Below, in pieces: positions 42,730-51,775 of a stretch of DNA of 64,000 bases. Below the pieces are notes generated by a model that worked only from the letters and a program-made list of their open reading frames with translations, did no database searches and was not told the origin of the DNA. The DNA is from Streptomyces hygroscopicus subsp. hygroscopicus. GTDB taxonomy: Bacteria; Actinomycetota; Actinomycetes; Streptomycetales; Streptomycetaceae. The first letter of the stretch is position 1; each line of letters opens with the position of its first letter. Location of the stretch: contig NZ_BSSM01000012.1 in the NCBI RefSeq assembly GCF_030269125.1, positions 124,001-188,000 on the forward strand, written 5' to 3'. Both the position numbers and the translations under genes were made by a program.

Positions 42730-43382
42730 TGAGCAAGACGACAGTCAACGACGTCTCCGCGGTGCCCGGTCCCGACCGCCCCGCCGACGCCCGTACGGCG
42801 GGCGGCAGCCGCGCCTTCGCCCTGATGCTGGTCATCACCGGCGCGGCCGGACTGCTGGCCGCCTGGGTGATCACGCTCGACAAGTTCAAGATCCTCGAGT
42901 ACAAGGTCGCGGGCAAGACCTTCACCCCGGGGTGCAGCGTGAACCCGGTGGTCTCCTGCGGCAGCGTGATGGAGAGCAAGCAGGCCGCCGTCTTCGGCTT
43001 CCCCAACCCGATGCTCGGCCTGGTCTGCTACGGCGTCGTGATCTGCGTCGGCATGAGCCTGCTGACCCGCGCCCGCTTCCCGCGCTGGTACTGGCTGACG
43101 TTCGACTTCGGCACCCTCTTCGGCGTCTGCTTCGTCACCTGGCTGCAGTTCGAGTCCCTGTACCGGATCAACGCCCTGTGCCTGTGGTGCTCGCTCGCCT
43201 GGGTCGCCACGATCACCATGTTCTGGTACGTCACCTCGTTCAACGTCCGCAACGGCTTCCTGCCCGCCCCGCGCTGGCTGCGCTCCTTCTTCGGCGAGTT
43301 CACGTGGGTGCTCCCGGTCACCCACTGCGGCATCATCGCCATGCTGATCCTGACCCGCTGGGGCAGCCAGCTCTGGGCCTGA
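42729..43382 (+). CDS. Vitamin K epoxide reductase (VKOR) family protein
   Basis: This 217-residue integral membrane protein reoxidises exported thiol oxidoreductases by passing electrons to menaquinone. It has four or five membrane spans. The redox Cys pairs are Cys69/Cys77 (in GCSVNPVVSCGSVM) and the active-site CLWC at 151-154, with the conserved Ser/Asn-rich loop between. There is no fused thioredoxin domain, so it needs a separate DsbA-type partner. Its own Shine-Dalgarno sequence is weak and it overlaps a short upstream ORF. Confidence 0.9.
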   Translation: MSKTTVNDVSAVPGPDRPADARTAGGSRAFALMLVITGAAGLLAAWVITLDKFKILEYKVAGKTFTPGCSVNPVVSCGSVMESKQAAVFGFPNPMLGLVCYGVVICVGMSLLTRARFPRWYWLTFDFGTLFGVCFVTWLQFESLYRINALCLWCSLAWVATITMFWYVTSFNVRNGFLPAPRWLRSFFGEFTWVLPVTHCGIIAMLILTRWGSQLWA

Positions 43383-43449
43383 GCCCTCGCCCGCGGCCCG
43401 GCCCACCGCCCGGCCCCGGGCGGCGGGCCGGATTGTCGGTGCCGTGTCT

Positions 43450-43455
43450 TAGGGT
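43450..43455 (+). promoter_or_regulatory. -10 box of rarA, leaderless
   Basis: TAGGGT lies 6 bp before the rarA GTG, so the transcript probably starts at the start codon. No good -35 element is visible. Confidence 0.4.
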
Positions 43456-43461
43456 TTCAGC

Positions 43462-44817
43462 GTGGAACCCGACCTCTTCACCGCAGCAGCCGAGGAACGC
43501 CAGGAGAAGGACCCGGCGGCCAGTCCCCTGGCGGTGCGGATGCGCCCGCGCACGCTCGACGAGGTCGTGGGCCAGCAGCACCTGCTCAAGCCCGGTTCGC
43601 CCCTGCGCCGCCTGGTCGGCGAGGGCTCCGGCGGCCCCGCCGGACCGTCCTCGGTGATCCTGTGGGGCCCGCCCGGCACCGGCAAGACGACCCTCGCGTA
43701 CGTCGTCTCCAAGGCCACCAACAAGCGCTTCGTGGAGCTGTCCGCGATCACCGCGGGCGTCAAGGAGGTGCGCGCCGTCATCGACGGCGCCCGCCGCGCC
43801 GCCGGCGGCTTCGGCACCGAGACCGTCCTCTTCCTGGACGAGATCCACCGCTTCAGCAAGGCCCAGCAGGACTCCCTGCTGCCCGCCGTCGAGAACCGCT
43901 GGGTCACCCTGATCGCGGCCACCACCGAGAACCCCTACTTCTCGGTGATCTCCCCGCTGTTGTCCCGCTCCCTGCTGCTCACCCTCGAACCCCTCACCGA
44001 CGACGACATCCGCGGCCTGCTCCGCCGCGCCCTGGACGCCGAGCGCGGCCTGAAGGGCGCGGTCACCCTCCCCGAGGACACCGAGGACCACCTGCTGCGC
44101 ATCGCCGGCGGCGACGCCCGCCGCGCCCTGACCGCGCTGGAGGCCGCCGCCGGGGCCGCACTCGACCAGGGCGAGAGCGAGATCTCCCTCGCGACCCTCG
44201 AACAGACCGTGGACCGCGCGGCGGTGAAGTACGACCGCGACGGCGACCAGCACTACGACGTCGCCAGCGCCCTCATCAAGTCCATCCGCGGCTCCGACGT
44301 GGACGCGGCCCTGCACTACCTCGCCCGCATGATCGAGGCCGGCGAGGACCCCCGGTTCATCGCCCGGCGCCTGATGATCTCCGCCAGCGAGGACATCGGC
44401 CTGGCCGACCCGAACGCGCTGCCCATCGCGGTCGCCGCCGCCCAGGCCGTCGCCATGATCGGCTTCCCCGAGGCGGCGCTGACCCTCAGCCACGCCACCA
44501 TCGCCCTCGCGCTCGCCCCGAAGTCCAACTCCGCGACGACCGCGATAGGCGCCGCCCTGGAGGACGTGCGCAAGGGCCTCGCGGGCTCGGTGCCCCCGCA
44601 TCTGCGCGACGGTCACTACAAGGGCGCCGCCAGACTCGGCCACGCGCGGGGGTACGTGTATCCGCACGACCTGCCCGAGGGCATCGCCGAGCAGCAGTAC
44701 GCCCCGGACGCGCTGAAGGACCGCGAGTACTACGCGCCGAGCCGGCACGGCGCCGAGGCGCGGTACGCGGACGCGGTCGACTGGACCCGCAAGCACCTCG
44801 GTCGCAGACGGTCCTGA
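43462..44817 (+). CDS. rarA: Replication-associated recombination protein RarA (MgsA)
   Basis: This 451-residue AAA+ ATPase acts at stalled replication forks and interacts with SSB in E. coli. The Walker A motif is WGPPGTGKTTLA, Walker B is FLDEIHRFSK, and sensor 1 is AATTENPYFSV. The C-terminal tetramerisation region has DVASALIKSIRGSD and EDIGLADPNAL. Its N-terminus begins MEPDLFTAAA. The GTG start has no Shine-Dalgarno sequence and lies just after a -10 box, fitting leaderless expression. Confidence 0.9.
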   Translation: MEPDLFTAAAEERQEKDPAASPLAVRMRPRTLDEVVGQQHLLKPGSPLRRLVGEGSGGPAGPSSVILWGPPGTGKTTLAYVVSKATNKRFVELSAITAGVKEVRAVIDGARRAAGGFGTETVLFLDEIHRFSKAQQDSLLPAVENRWVTLIAATTENPYFSVISPLLSRSLLLTLEPLTDDDIRGLLRRALDAERGLKGAVTLPEDTEDHLLRIAGGDARRALTALEAAAGAALDQGESEISLATLEQTVDRAAVKYDRDGDQHYDVASALIKSIRGSDVDAALHYLARMIEAGEDPRFIARRLMISASEDIGLADPNALPIAVAAAQAVAMIGFPEAALTLSHATIALALAPKSNSATTAIGAALEDVRKGLAGSVPPHLRDGHYKGAARLGHARGYVYPHDLPEGIAEQQYAPDALKDREYYAPSRHGAEARYADAVDWTRKHLGRRRS

Positions 44818-44825
44818 GCAGCCTG

Positions 44826-45122
44826 TAGAATGCTCCGAAGCGCCCAGTCCCGTGCCGTCAGAGCGGGACAGCGGGCCGGAGATCCCGTCCTCCCGGGGAC
44901 GGACTCCAGGAGCGTCGCGCACCGTCGATCGGTGTCGCGGGCAGCCCACCACCACCCGGAGCCCGGGAGCGGTCGGTGGGCCACTCGCGTGCTGCACGTA
45001 TGTGCCCAGACCAGGGAAGCGGCTGCCCGGCAGGTCCCGTGGGGACCAGCGGGTTTTCCCGGCTGCGGATGCGACCTCCCGAAACCCTGGCAAGCCGAAC
45101 ACTACGAAACGAGATTGAGACA
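44826..45122 (+). promoter_or_regulatory. rpsD promoter -10 box and long 5' leader
   Basis: TAGAAT at 44826-44831 is a near-perfect -10 box just after the rarA stop. Transcription from there gives a leader of about 285 bases before rpsD, with no ORF preceded by a good Shine-Dalgarno sequence. Several GC-rich segments can pair with each other. Long structured leaders of rpsD are known sites of S4 autoregulation in other bacteria. Confidence 0.5.
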
Positions 45123-45737
45123 GTGGCGAACCAGTCCCGCCCCAAGGTCAAGAAGTCGCGTGCCCTCGGCATCGCGCTGACCCCGAAGGCCGTCAAGTAC
45201 TTCGAGGCCCGCCCCTACCCGCCGGGTGAGCACGGCCGCGGCCGCAAGCAGAACTCGGACTACAAGGTCCGTCTGCTGGAGAAGCAGCGCCTGCGCGCTC
45301 AGTACGACATCTCCGAGCGCCAGCTGGTCCGCGCCTACGAGCGTGCGTCCAAGGTCCAGGGCAAGACCGGTGAGGCCCTGATCGTGGAGCTGGAGCGCCG
45401 CCTCGACGCGCTGGTCCTGCGTTCGGGTCTCGCCCGCACGATCTACCAGGCCCGCCAGATGGTCGTCCACGGCCACATCCAGGTCAACGGCCAGAAGGTC
45501 GACAAGCCGTCCTTCCGCGTCCGTCCGGACGACGTCGTGCAGGTCCGCGACCGCTCCAAGGACAAGACGCTCTTCCAGATCGCCCGTGAGGGTGGCTTCG
45601 CCGCGGACGGCGAGACCCCGCGCTACCTCCAGGTGAACCTCAAGGCCCTGGCGTTCCGCCTGGACCGCGAGCCGAACCGCAAGGAGATCCCGGTGATCTG
45701 CGACGAGCAGCTCGTCGTCGAGTACTACGCCCGCTGA
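45123..45737 (+). CDS. rpsD: 30S ribosomal protein S4
   Basis: This 204-residue primary 16S rRNA-binding protein has ARPYPPGEHGRGRKQ near the N-terminus and the S4 RNA-binding domain (LERRLDALVLRSGLA, then RQMVVHGHIQVNGQKV). It lacks the N-terminal Cys cluster of zinc-binding S4 proteins, so it is the zinc-independent form. The GTG start has only a weak Shine-Dalgarno sequence (GAGA), which fits regulated initiation. It stands alone here, outside the S11-S13-rpoA operon. Confidence 0.95.
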   Translation: MANQSRPKVKKSRALGIALTPKAVKYFEARPYPPGEHGRGRKQNSDYKVRLLEKQRLRAQYDISERQLVRAYERASKVQGKTGEALIVELERRLDALVLRSGLARTIYQARQMVVHGHIQVNGQKVDKPSFRVRPDDVVQVRDRSKDKTLFQIAREGGFAADGETPRYLQVNLKALAFRLDREPNRKEIPVICDEQLVVEYYAR

Positions 45738-45945
45738 TCCCAGCCCCGGCGCAGCACCGCACTCCGGCCCGCCGTCTTCCCCGTCCCGCTGGGCGGAGAG
45801 GCGGCGGGTCCGCGTTTTCCCGGCCTGGCCGGGCCGGCGCCGACCGCGGGTTCGCGTTGTGCGGGCCGGTACCGGAGAGGCGGCGGGCCCGCACGGGTGC
45901 GCCCCGGTCGCGCCCCCGCCCCGTCGCGCCCCGCCCGCGTCCGTC

Positions 45946-48081
45946 CTACCGCTGCTTCCCGGCCTCGCAGCCCCCGCCCGTCCTCACCGCGTCCCACCGC
46001 GACACCCCCCGGGGCGCCGGCACCGAGGCCGGCGGTCGTGCCCCGTCCCGGCCCAGCGCCCGGCCCACCGCGGCCTCCCGGTCCAGGCGCGCTCCGCGTC
46101 GTACGCACTCCTCGTAACGGGCGTCGCCCAGCGCCTCGCGGGCGGTCGTCTCGCACTGTGCGTGCGGGGCGCTGTAGTGCGCCGAGCCGAAGAGGGGGAG
46201 ACCCACCGAGAGCCAGGAACGGGCGGCCGCGCCCTGGAGGAGGGCGGCCTCGGCGGCGTCCCCCTCGGCCGCCGTCACCAGGGCGAGGAGTTCGAGGGAG
46301 AGGACCGAGCCGAGCAGGTCGTCGAAAGCGTGGGCGTTGCGCAGGCAGTCGGTCAACAGCTCCCGGGCGCGTGCCGGGGCGCCGTCCCGCCAGGCCGCGT
46401 ACGCCAGCACGTACAGCGCGTACGACCGCGCCCAGCGCTCCCCGTGCTCCTCGCACACCCGGCGCACGTCCTCGCACAGCCGCACCGCGTCCGGCAGGTC
46501 CCCCTGGAAGGCTCGTGCCATCGCCAGCTCGACCCGCCCCATGAGCACGTTGCTGTTCAGCTCGCCGATCTCCCCGTAGCGGGCGAGTGCCGACCGCAGC
46601 AGCGTTTCTGCACGCGGCAGGTCGTCCGTCACCAGCGCCAGACAGCCGGTGCGGTGCTCGGCGTACGCCACCGCCAGCGGGTCGGCCGCCCGCTCCGCCC
46701 GCTCCCGGCACGCGCGCAGCGCCTCCCGCGCCGGCCCGCGGTCGCCCTGGAGCACCGCCACATAGCCGAGCACCCACAGCGCCTTGAGCCGGGACCGCTC
46801 GTACCCCGACTCCAGGGCCGCGCTCCGCTCCAGCCAGCGCCGCCCCTCCGCGAGCCGTCCGCAGCCCACCCAGCAGAACCACAGCGACCCCGCGAGGTAC
46901 TGGCCGAGATGCGCCTCCTCGGGCTGGGTGAGGCAGAACTCCAGCGCGGCCCGCAGGCTGGGCAGCTCCACGGCCACCCGCGCCGCCACCTCCCGCTGCC
47001 GGGGCGAGAACCACTCCTGCTCGCACCAGGTCGCCAGCCCCAGGAACCAGTCCCGGTGCCGCCGGCGCAGCCGGGCCGCGTCCCCGGTCGCCTCCAGCCA
47101 GCCGGCTCCGTAGGCCCGCACGGTGTCGAGCATCCGGTAGCGCGACCCCGCCGGGGTCTCCTCACGGGTGATCACCGACTGGGCCACCAGCTCGCAGAGC
47201 ACGTCGAGGACGTCCGGTTCGGGCAGTCCGTCCCCGCTGCACACGTACTCGACCGCCTCCAGGTCGAAGGTCCCCGCGAACACCGTGAGCCGCGCCCACA
47301 GCAGCCGCTCGGACGGGGTGCACAGCTCATGGCTCCAGCCGATCGCCGTGCGCAGCGTCTGGTGCCGGGGCAGCACGTCGCGGCCGCCGCCGGTCAGCAG
47401 CCGGAACCGGTCGTCCAGGCGGTCCAGCAGCTGCGCGGGGGACAGGGCCCGCAGCCGCCCCGCAGCCAGCTCCAGTGCCAGCGGGATGCCGTCCAGGCGT
47501 CGGCACAGCTCCCGCACCTCGGGACCGTCGGACACCGGGACCCCCTGCTCCCGGGCCCGGTCGGTGAACAGCTCCACCGCCTCGTCCGCGCCGAGCGGCG
47601 CCAGCGGGAACAGCCGCTCGCCCGCCAGGCCGAGCGGCCGCCGGCCCACCGCCAGCACCCGCAGCTCGGGCAGCTTGCGCAGCAGCTCCGAGACCAGCTC
47701 GGCCGTGGCGTCCACCAGGTGCTCGAACCCGTCGAGGACCAGCAGCACCGGGCGCCCGGCCAGCTGCTCCGGCACCGTCTCGCGCGGCGCCCGCGTGGTG
47801 TGGTCGGTGAGCCCGAGGGCCTCCGCCACCTCGTACTCCACGAACTCGGGGTCGTGCGCCGTCGCCAGTTCCACCCAGCCGTGCGCCGTCTCCCCGTCCG
47901 CGGCGACCCGCGCGGCCAGCCGGGACTTGCCCACGCCGCCGGCCCCGGTCACGGTCACCAGCCGGGCCGACCGCAGTGCCGCGGCGAGCCCCGCCGCCTC
48001 CGCCGTACGTCCGACGAATCCGGTCAGTTCGAGGGGCCGCCCGCCGTCGGCGAAAGGTTCTGGGCACTGAGGACCTCGCAT
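45946..48081 (-). CDS. AfsR/LuxR-like NB-ARC ATPase with TPR repeats, no DNA-binding domain seen
   Basis: This 711-residue STAND-type protein has the P-loop VTGAGGVGKSRLA at about residues 44-56 and the Walker B segment VLLVLDGFEHLVD near 110. A winged-helix-like region follows (LPRHQTLRTAIGWSHELC), then TPR-like helical repeats from about 400 to the end. The SARP or LuxR DNA-binding domain expected of full-length relatives is absent at both ends. It may act through a partner protein. The ATG at 48081 is chosen because a promoter ends only a few bases upstream; an in-frame TTG at 48120 lies within the -35 box. Confidence 0.8.
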   Translation of the reverse strand: MRGPQCPEPFADGGRPLELTGFVGRTAEAAGLAAALRSARLVTVTGAGGVGKSRLAARVAADGETAHGWVELATAHDPEFVEYEVAEALGLTDHTTRAPRETVPEQLAGRPVLLVLDGFEHLVDATAELVSELLRKLPELRVLAVGRRPLGLAGERLFPLAPLGADEAVELFTDRAREQGVPVSDGPEVRELCRRLDGIPLALELAAGRLRALSPAQLLDRLDDRFRLLTGGGRDVLPRHQTLRTAIGWSHELCTPSERLLWARLTVFAGTFDLEAVEYVCSGDGLPEPDVLDVLCELVAQSVITREETPAGSRYRMLDTVRAYGAGWLEATGDAARLRRRHRDWFLGLATWCEQEWFSPRQREVAARVAVELPSLRAALEFCLTQPEEAHLGQYLAGSLWFCWVGCGRLAEGRRWLERSAALESGYERSRLKALWVLGYVAVLQGDRGPAREALRACRERAERAADPLAVAYAEHRTGCLALVTDDLPRAETLLRSALARYGEIGELNSNVLMGRVELAMARAFQGDLPDAVRLCEDVRRVCEEHGERWARSYALYVLAYAAWRDGAPARARELLTDCLRNAHAFDDLLGSVLSLELLALVTAAEGDAAEAALLQGAAARSWLSVGLPLFGSAHYSAPHAQCETTAREALGDARYEECVRRGARLDREAAVGRALGRDGARPPASVPAPRGVSRWDAVRTGGGCEAGKQR

Positions 48082-48090
48082 GGGACACGG

Positions 48091-48120
48091 AGCGTACTGA
48101 ACCGTGTTCGTTCCGTACAA
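48091..48120 (-). promoter_or_regulatory. Promoter of the NB-ARC gene with embedded dyad
   Basis: On the minus strand TTGTAC, an 18-bp spacer and TACGCT form a vegetative promoter. The start point would be at or near ATG 48081. A 25-bp dyad (GTACTGAAC, 7 bases, GTTCCGTAC; 8 of 9 positions symmetric) fills 48094-48118, across the spacer and both boxes. Confidence 0.6.
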
Positions 48121-48242
48121 TCGCTTCCCGCGACTCCACCGCTCGCGCGGGAAACCGGTACGGAGCGTCCGCCCCGGCGCGATAGGCTCGGGACACGACT
48201 TTTCCGATGCTCAGGCACGTTTTCAGGGAGCGGGTGCGCACA

Positions 48243-48689
48243 GTGTCCGGTGGCGAGGTGGCCGGGATCCTGGTGGCCGTCTTCTGGGCGATCCTGGTCT
48301 CCTTCCTCGCGGTGGCTCTCGTGAGGCTGGCCCAGACGCTCAAGGCGACCACCAAGCTCGTGGCGGACGTGACCGACCAGGCCGTCCCGCTGCTCGCGGA
48401 CGCCTCCCAGGCCGTGCGCTCCGCGCAGACCCAGATCGACCGGGTCGACGCGATCGCCACCGACGTCCAGGAGGTCACCTCGAACGCCTCCGCCCTGTCG
48501 ACCACCGTCGCCTCCACCTTCGGCGGCCCGCTGGTCAAGGTCGCGGCCTTCGGCTACGGCGTCCGCCGGGCGCTCGGCGGCCGCCGGGCGGAGGACGTGC
48601 CCGAGAAGTCGCCCCGGCGTACCGTGATCGTGGGTCGCACGGTCCCCGCCGCACGACGCAAGCGCAACCTCCGCGGGAAGAGGGACTGA
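48243..48689 (+). CDS. DUF948-domain membrane protein
   Basis: This 148-residue protein has one N-terminal membrane span (about 6-26, VAGILVAVFWAILVSFLAVAL), then an amphipathic helical DUF948 region (TLKATTKLVADVTDQAVPLL). Its basic C-terminus ends ARRKRNLRGKRD. DUF948 proteins are widespread in Gram-positives, often near alaS in Streptomyces. Function is unknown. GTG 48243 is preferred; GTG 48234 and ATG 48207 are in frame. A -10-like TAGGCT lies at 48183-48188. Confidence 0.75.
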   Translation: MSGGEVAGILVAVFWAILVSFLAVALVRLAQTLKATTKLVADVTDQAVPLLADASQAVRSAQTQIDRVDAIATDVQEVTSNASALSTTVASTFGGPLVKVAAFGYGVRRALGGRRAEDVPEKSPRRTVIVGRTVPAARRKRNLRGKRD

Positions 48690-48698
48690 GACCGAGCC

Positions 48699-49058
48699 AT
48701 GTTCCGCCGTACGTTCTGGTTCACCACCGGCGTCGCCGCCGGCGTCTGGGCCACCGCCAAGGTCAACCGCAAGCTGCGGCAGCTGACCCCCGAGAGCCTG
48801 GCCGCGACCGCGGCCGACAAGGCCCTGGAGACCGGACAGCGCCTGAAGGACCGCGCGGTCGGTTTCGCGCTCGACGTCCGCGACAACATGGCCCAGCGGG
48901 AGCACGAGCTCCAGGAGGCCCTCGGCATCCGGGAGGACCCCGGACTCCCCGCCCCCCGGCGGCTCGCCGCCATCGAGTACACCCCGAGCACCGACCGCAC
49001 CCACCCGAAGTACATCGAATCCCCGATGCACTCGTACAACCGGAATGAGGACCACTGA
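48699..49058 (+). CDS. Small conserved actinobacterial protein, 119 aa
   Basis: The N-terminus (MFRRTFWFTTGVAAGVWATAKV) contains one short hydrophobic segment that may anchor the protein. A helical, charged region follows, and the end is polar (SPMHSYNRNEDH). I recognise it only as a conserved Streptomyces protein that sits before alaS. Its stop overlaps the alaS start (TGATG), so it is in the alaS operon. Confidence 0.7.
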   Translation: MFRRTFWFTTGVAAGVWATAKVNRKLRQLTPESLAATAADKALETGQRLKDRAVGFALDVRDNMAQREHELQEALGIREDPGLPAPRRLAAIEYTPSTDRTHPKYIESPMHSYNRNEDH

Positions 49059-51730
49059 TGGAGTCGGCCGAGATTCGCCGCCGCTGGCTGAGCTTCTTCG
49101 AGGAGCGCGGGCACACCGTCGTCCCTTCGGCGTCGCTCATCGCGGACGACCCGACTCTGCTCCTCGTCCCCGCCGGCATGGTGCCCTTCAAGCCCTACTT
49201 CCTGGGCGAGGTCAAGCCGCCGTTCCAGCGCGCCACCAGCGTGCAGAAGTGCGTGCGCACGCCCGACATCGAAGAGGTCGGCAAGACCACCCGCCACGGC
49301 ACGTTCTTCCAGATGTGCGGCAACTTCTCCTTCGGCGACTACTTCAAGGAAGGCGCCATCAAGTACGCCTGGGAGCTGCTCACCAGCTCCCGGGACAAGG
49401 GCGGTTACGGGCTCGACCCCGAGCGCCTGTGGATCACCGTCTACCAGGACGACGACGAGGCCGAGCAGATCTGGCACGAGGTCGTCGGCGTGCCCAAGGA
49501 GCGCATCCAGCGCCTGGGCAAGAAGGACAACTTCTGGTCCATGGGCGTCCCCGGCCCCTGCGGCCCGTGCTCCGAGATCAACTACGACCGCGGCCCCGAG
49601 TTCGGCGTCGAGGGCGGCCCGGCCGTCAACGACGAGCGGTACGTGGAGATCTGGAACCTCGTCTTCATGCAGTACGAGCGGGGCGAGGGCACCGGCAAGG
49701 ACGACTTCGAGATCCTCGGCGACCTGCCCAGCAAGAACATCGACACCGGCCTCGGTCTCGAGCGCCTCGCCATGATTCTGCAGGGCGTGCAGAACATGTA
49801 CGAGATCGACACCTCGATGGCCGTCATCGAGAAGGCCACCGAGCTGACCGGCGTCCGCTACGGCGACGCCCACGACTCGGACGTCTCCCTGCGCGTGGTC
49901 ACCGACCACATGCGCACGTCCGTGATGCTCATCGGCGACGGCGTCACCCCGGGCAACGAGGGCCGCGGCTACGTGCTGCGCCGCATCATGCGCCGCGCCA
50001 TCCGCAACATGCGCCTGCTCGGTGCCACCGGTCCGGTGGTCAAGGACCTCATCGACACCGTGATCGGCATGATGGGCCAGCAGTACCCGGAGCTGGTGAC
50101 CGACCGCGAGCGCATCGAGAAGGTCGCCCTGGCCGAGGAGAACGCCTTCCTGAAGACGCTGAAGGCGGGCACCAACATCCTGGACACCGCCGTCACCGAG
50201 ACCAAGCAGTCCGGTGGTTCCGTCCTGTCCGGCGAGAAGGCCTTCCTGCTCCACGACACCTGGGGCTTCCCGATCGACCTCACCCTGGAGATGGCCGCCG
50301 AGCAGGGCCTGTCCGTGGACGAGGAGGGCTTCCGGCGCTTGATGAAGGAGCAGCGGGAGCGCGCCAAGGCCGACGCCCAGGCCAAGAAGACCGGCCACGC
50401 CGACCTCGGTGCCTACCGCCAGATCGCCGACAGCGCCGGTGCCACCGACTTCATCGGCTACACCGACACCGAGGCCGAGTCCACCGTCGTCGGCCTGCTG
50501 GTCGACGGCGTCTCCTCGCCGGCCGCCTCCGAGGGCGACGAGGTCGAGGTCGTCCTGGACCGCACCCCGTTCTACGCCGAGGGCGGCGGCCAGATCGGCG
50601 ACACCGGCCGCATCAGGATCGACTCCGGCGCCGTGATCGAGATCCGCGACTGCCAGAAGCCGGTCCCGGGTGTCTACGTCCACAAGGGCGTGGTCCAGGT
50701 CGGCGAGGTGACGGTCGGTGCCAAGGCCCACGCCTCCATCGACAACCGCCGCCGCAAGGCCATCGCCCGCGCCCACTCGGCCACCCACCTCACCCACCAG
50801 GCCCTGCGCGACGCCCTCGGCCCGACGGCCGCCCAGGCCGGTTCCGAGAACCAGCCCGGCCGCTTCCGCTTCGACTTCGGTTCGCCGTCCGCCGTGCCGA
50901 CGGCCGTGATGACCGACGTCGAGCAGAAGATCAACGAGGTGCTGGCCCGCGACCTCGACGTGCGCGCCGAGGTCATGGGCATCGACGAGGCCAAGAAGCA
51001 GGGCGCCATCGCCGAGTTCGGCGAGAAGTACGGCGAGCGGGTCCGCGTGGTGACCATCGGCGACTTCTCCAAGGAGCTGTGCGGTGGCACGCACGTGCAC
51101 AACACCGCCCAGCTGGGCCTGGTGAAGCTGCTCGGCGAGTCCTCCATCGGCTCGGGTGTGCGCCGCATCGAGGCCCTGGTCGGCGTGGACGCCTACAACT
51201 TCCTCGCCCGTGAGCACACGGTCGTCAACCAGCTGACCGAGCTGCTCAAGGGCCGCTCGGAGGAACTGCCGGAGAAGGTCTCCGCCATGCTCGGCAAGCT
51301 GAAGGACGCCGAGAAGGAGATCGAGAAGTTCCGCGCCGAGAAGGTGCTCCAGGCCGCCGGTGGTCTCGCCGAGTCCGCCAAGGACGTGCGGGGCATCGCC
51401 CTGGTCACCGGCCAGGTGCCGGACGGCACCACGCCGGACGACCTGCGCAGGCTGGTCCTCGACGTGCGTGGCCGCATCCAGGGCGGCCGGGCCGCCGTGG
51501 TCGCCCTGTTCACCGTGAACAACGGCAAGCCGCTGACGGTCATCGCCACCAACGAGGCCGCTCGCGAGCGTGGCCTGAAGGCCGGTGACCTGGTGCGTAC
51601 GGCCGCCAAGACCCTCGGCGGCGGCGGCGGCGGCAAGCCGGACGTCGCCCAGGGCGGCGGCCAGAACCCGGCCGCCGTCGGCGAGGCCGCCGAGGCCGTC
51701 GAGCGTCTCGTCGCCGAGACGGCCAAGTGA
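49058..51730 (+). CDS. alaS: Alanine-tRNA ligase
   Basis: This 890-residue class II synthetase charges tRNA-Ala. The catalytic domain starts EIRRRWLSFFEERGH and includes PGPCGPCSEI. The editing domain has HSATHLTHQAL (about His573) and CGGTHV (about Cys675), which clear Ser- and Gly-tRNA-Ala. The C-terminal C-Ala domain has a Gly-rich loop ending GGGGKPDVAQGGG. Length is normal. It is translationally coupled to the preceding small gene and is followed by ruvX. Confidence 0.95.
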   Translation: MESAEIRRRWLSFFEERGHTVVPSASLIADDPTLLLVPAGMVPFKPYFLGEVKPPFQRATSVQKCVRTPDIEEVGKTTRHGTFFQMCGNFSFGDYFKEGAIKYAWELLTSSRDKGGYGLDPERLWITVYQDDDEAEQIWHEVVGVPKERIQRLGKKDNFWSMGVPGPCGPCSEINYDRGPEFGVEGGPAVNDERYVEIWNLVFMQYERGEGTGKDDFEILGDLPSKNIDTGLGLERLAMILQGVQNMYEIDTSMAVIEKATELTGVRYGDAHDSDVSLRVVTDHMRTSVMLIGDGVTPGNEGRGYVLRRIMRRAIRNMRLLGATGPVVKDLIDTVIGMMGQQYPELVTDRERIEKVALAEENAFLKTLKAGTNILDTAVTETKQSGGSVLSGEKAFLLHDTWGFPIDLTLEMAAEQGLSVDEEGFRRLMKEQRERAKADAQAKKTGHADLGAYRQIADSAGATDFIGYTDTEAESTVVGLLVDGVSSPAASEGDEVEVVLDRTPFYAEGGGQIGDTGRIRIDSGAVIEIRDCQKPVPGVYVHKGVVQVGEVTVGAKAHASIDNRRRKAIARAHSATHLTHQALRDALGPTAAQAGSENQPGRFRFDFGSPSAVPTAVMTDVEQKINEVLARDLDVRAEVMGIDEAKKQGAIAEFGEKYGERVRVVTIGDFSKELCGGTHVHNTAQLGLVKLLGESSIGSGVRRIEALVGVDAYNFLAREHTVVNQLTELLKGRSEELPEKVSAMLGKLKDAEKEIEKFRAEKVLQAAGGLAESAKDVRGIALVTGQVPDGTTPDDLRRLVLDVRGRIQGGRAAVVALFTVNNGKPLTVIATNEAARERGLKAGDLVRTAAKTLGGGGGGKPDVAQGGGQNPAAVGEAAEAVERLVAETAK

Positions 51731-51775
51731 CGGGCGAGACCGCCAGCTGATCTCCGAGTAAGGAAACGGTCGGAA

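Noticed and set aside
48082..48120. Use of the TTG at 48120 as start of the NB-ARC gene
   Set aside because: It lies in the -35 box of the likely promoter, and the 13 added residues are not needed for the P-loop domain.
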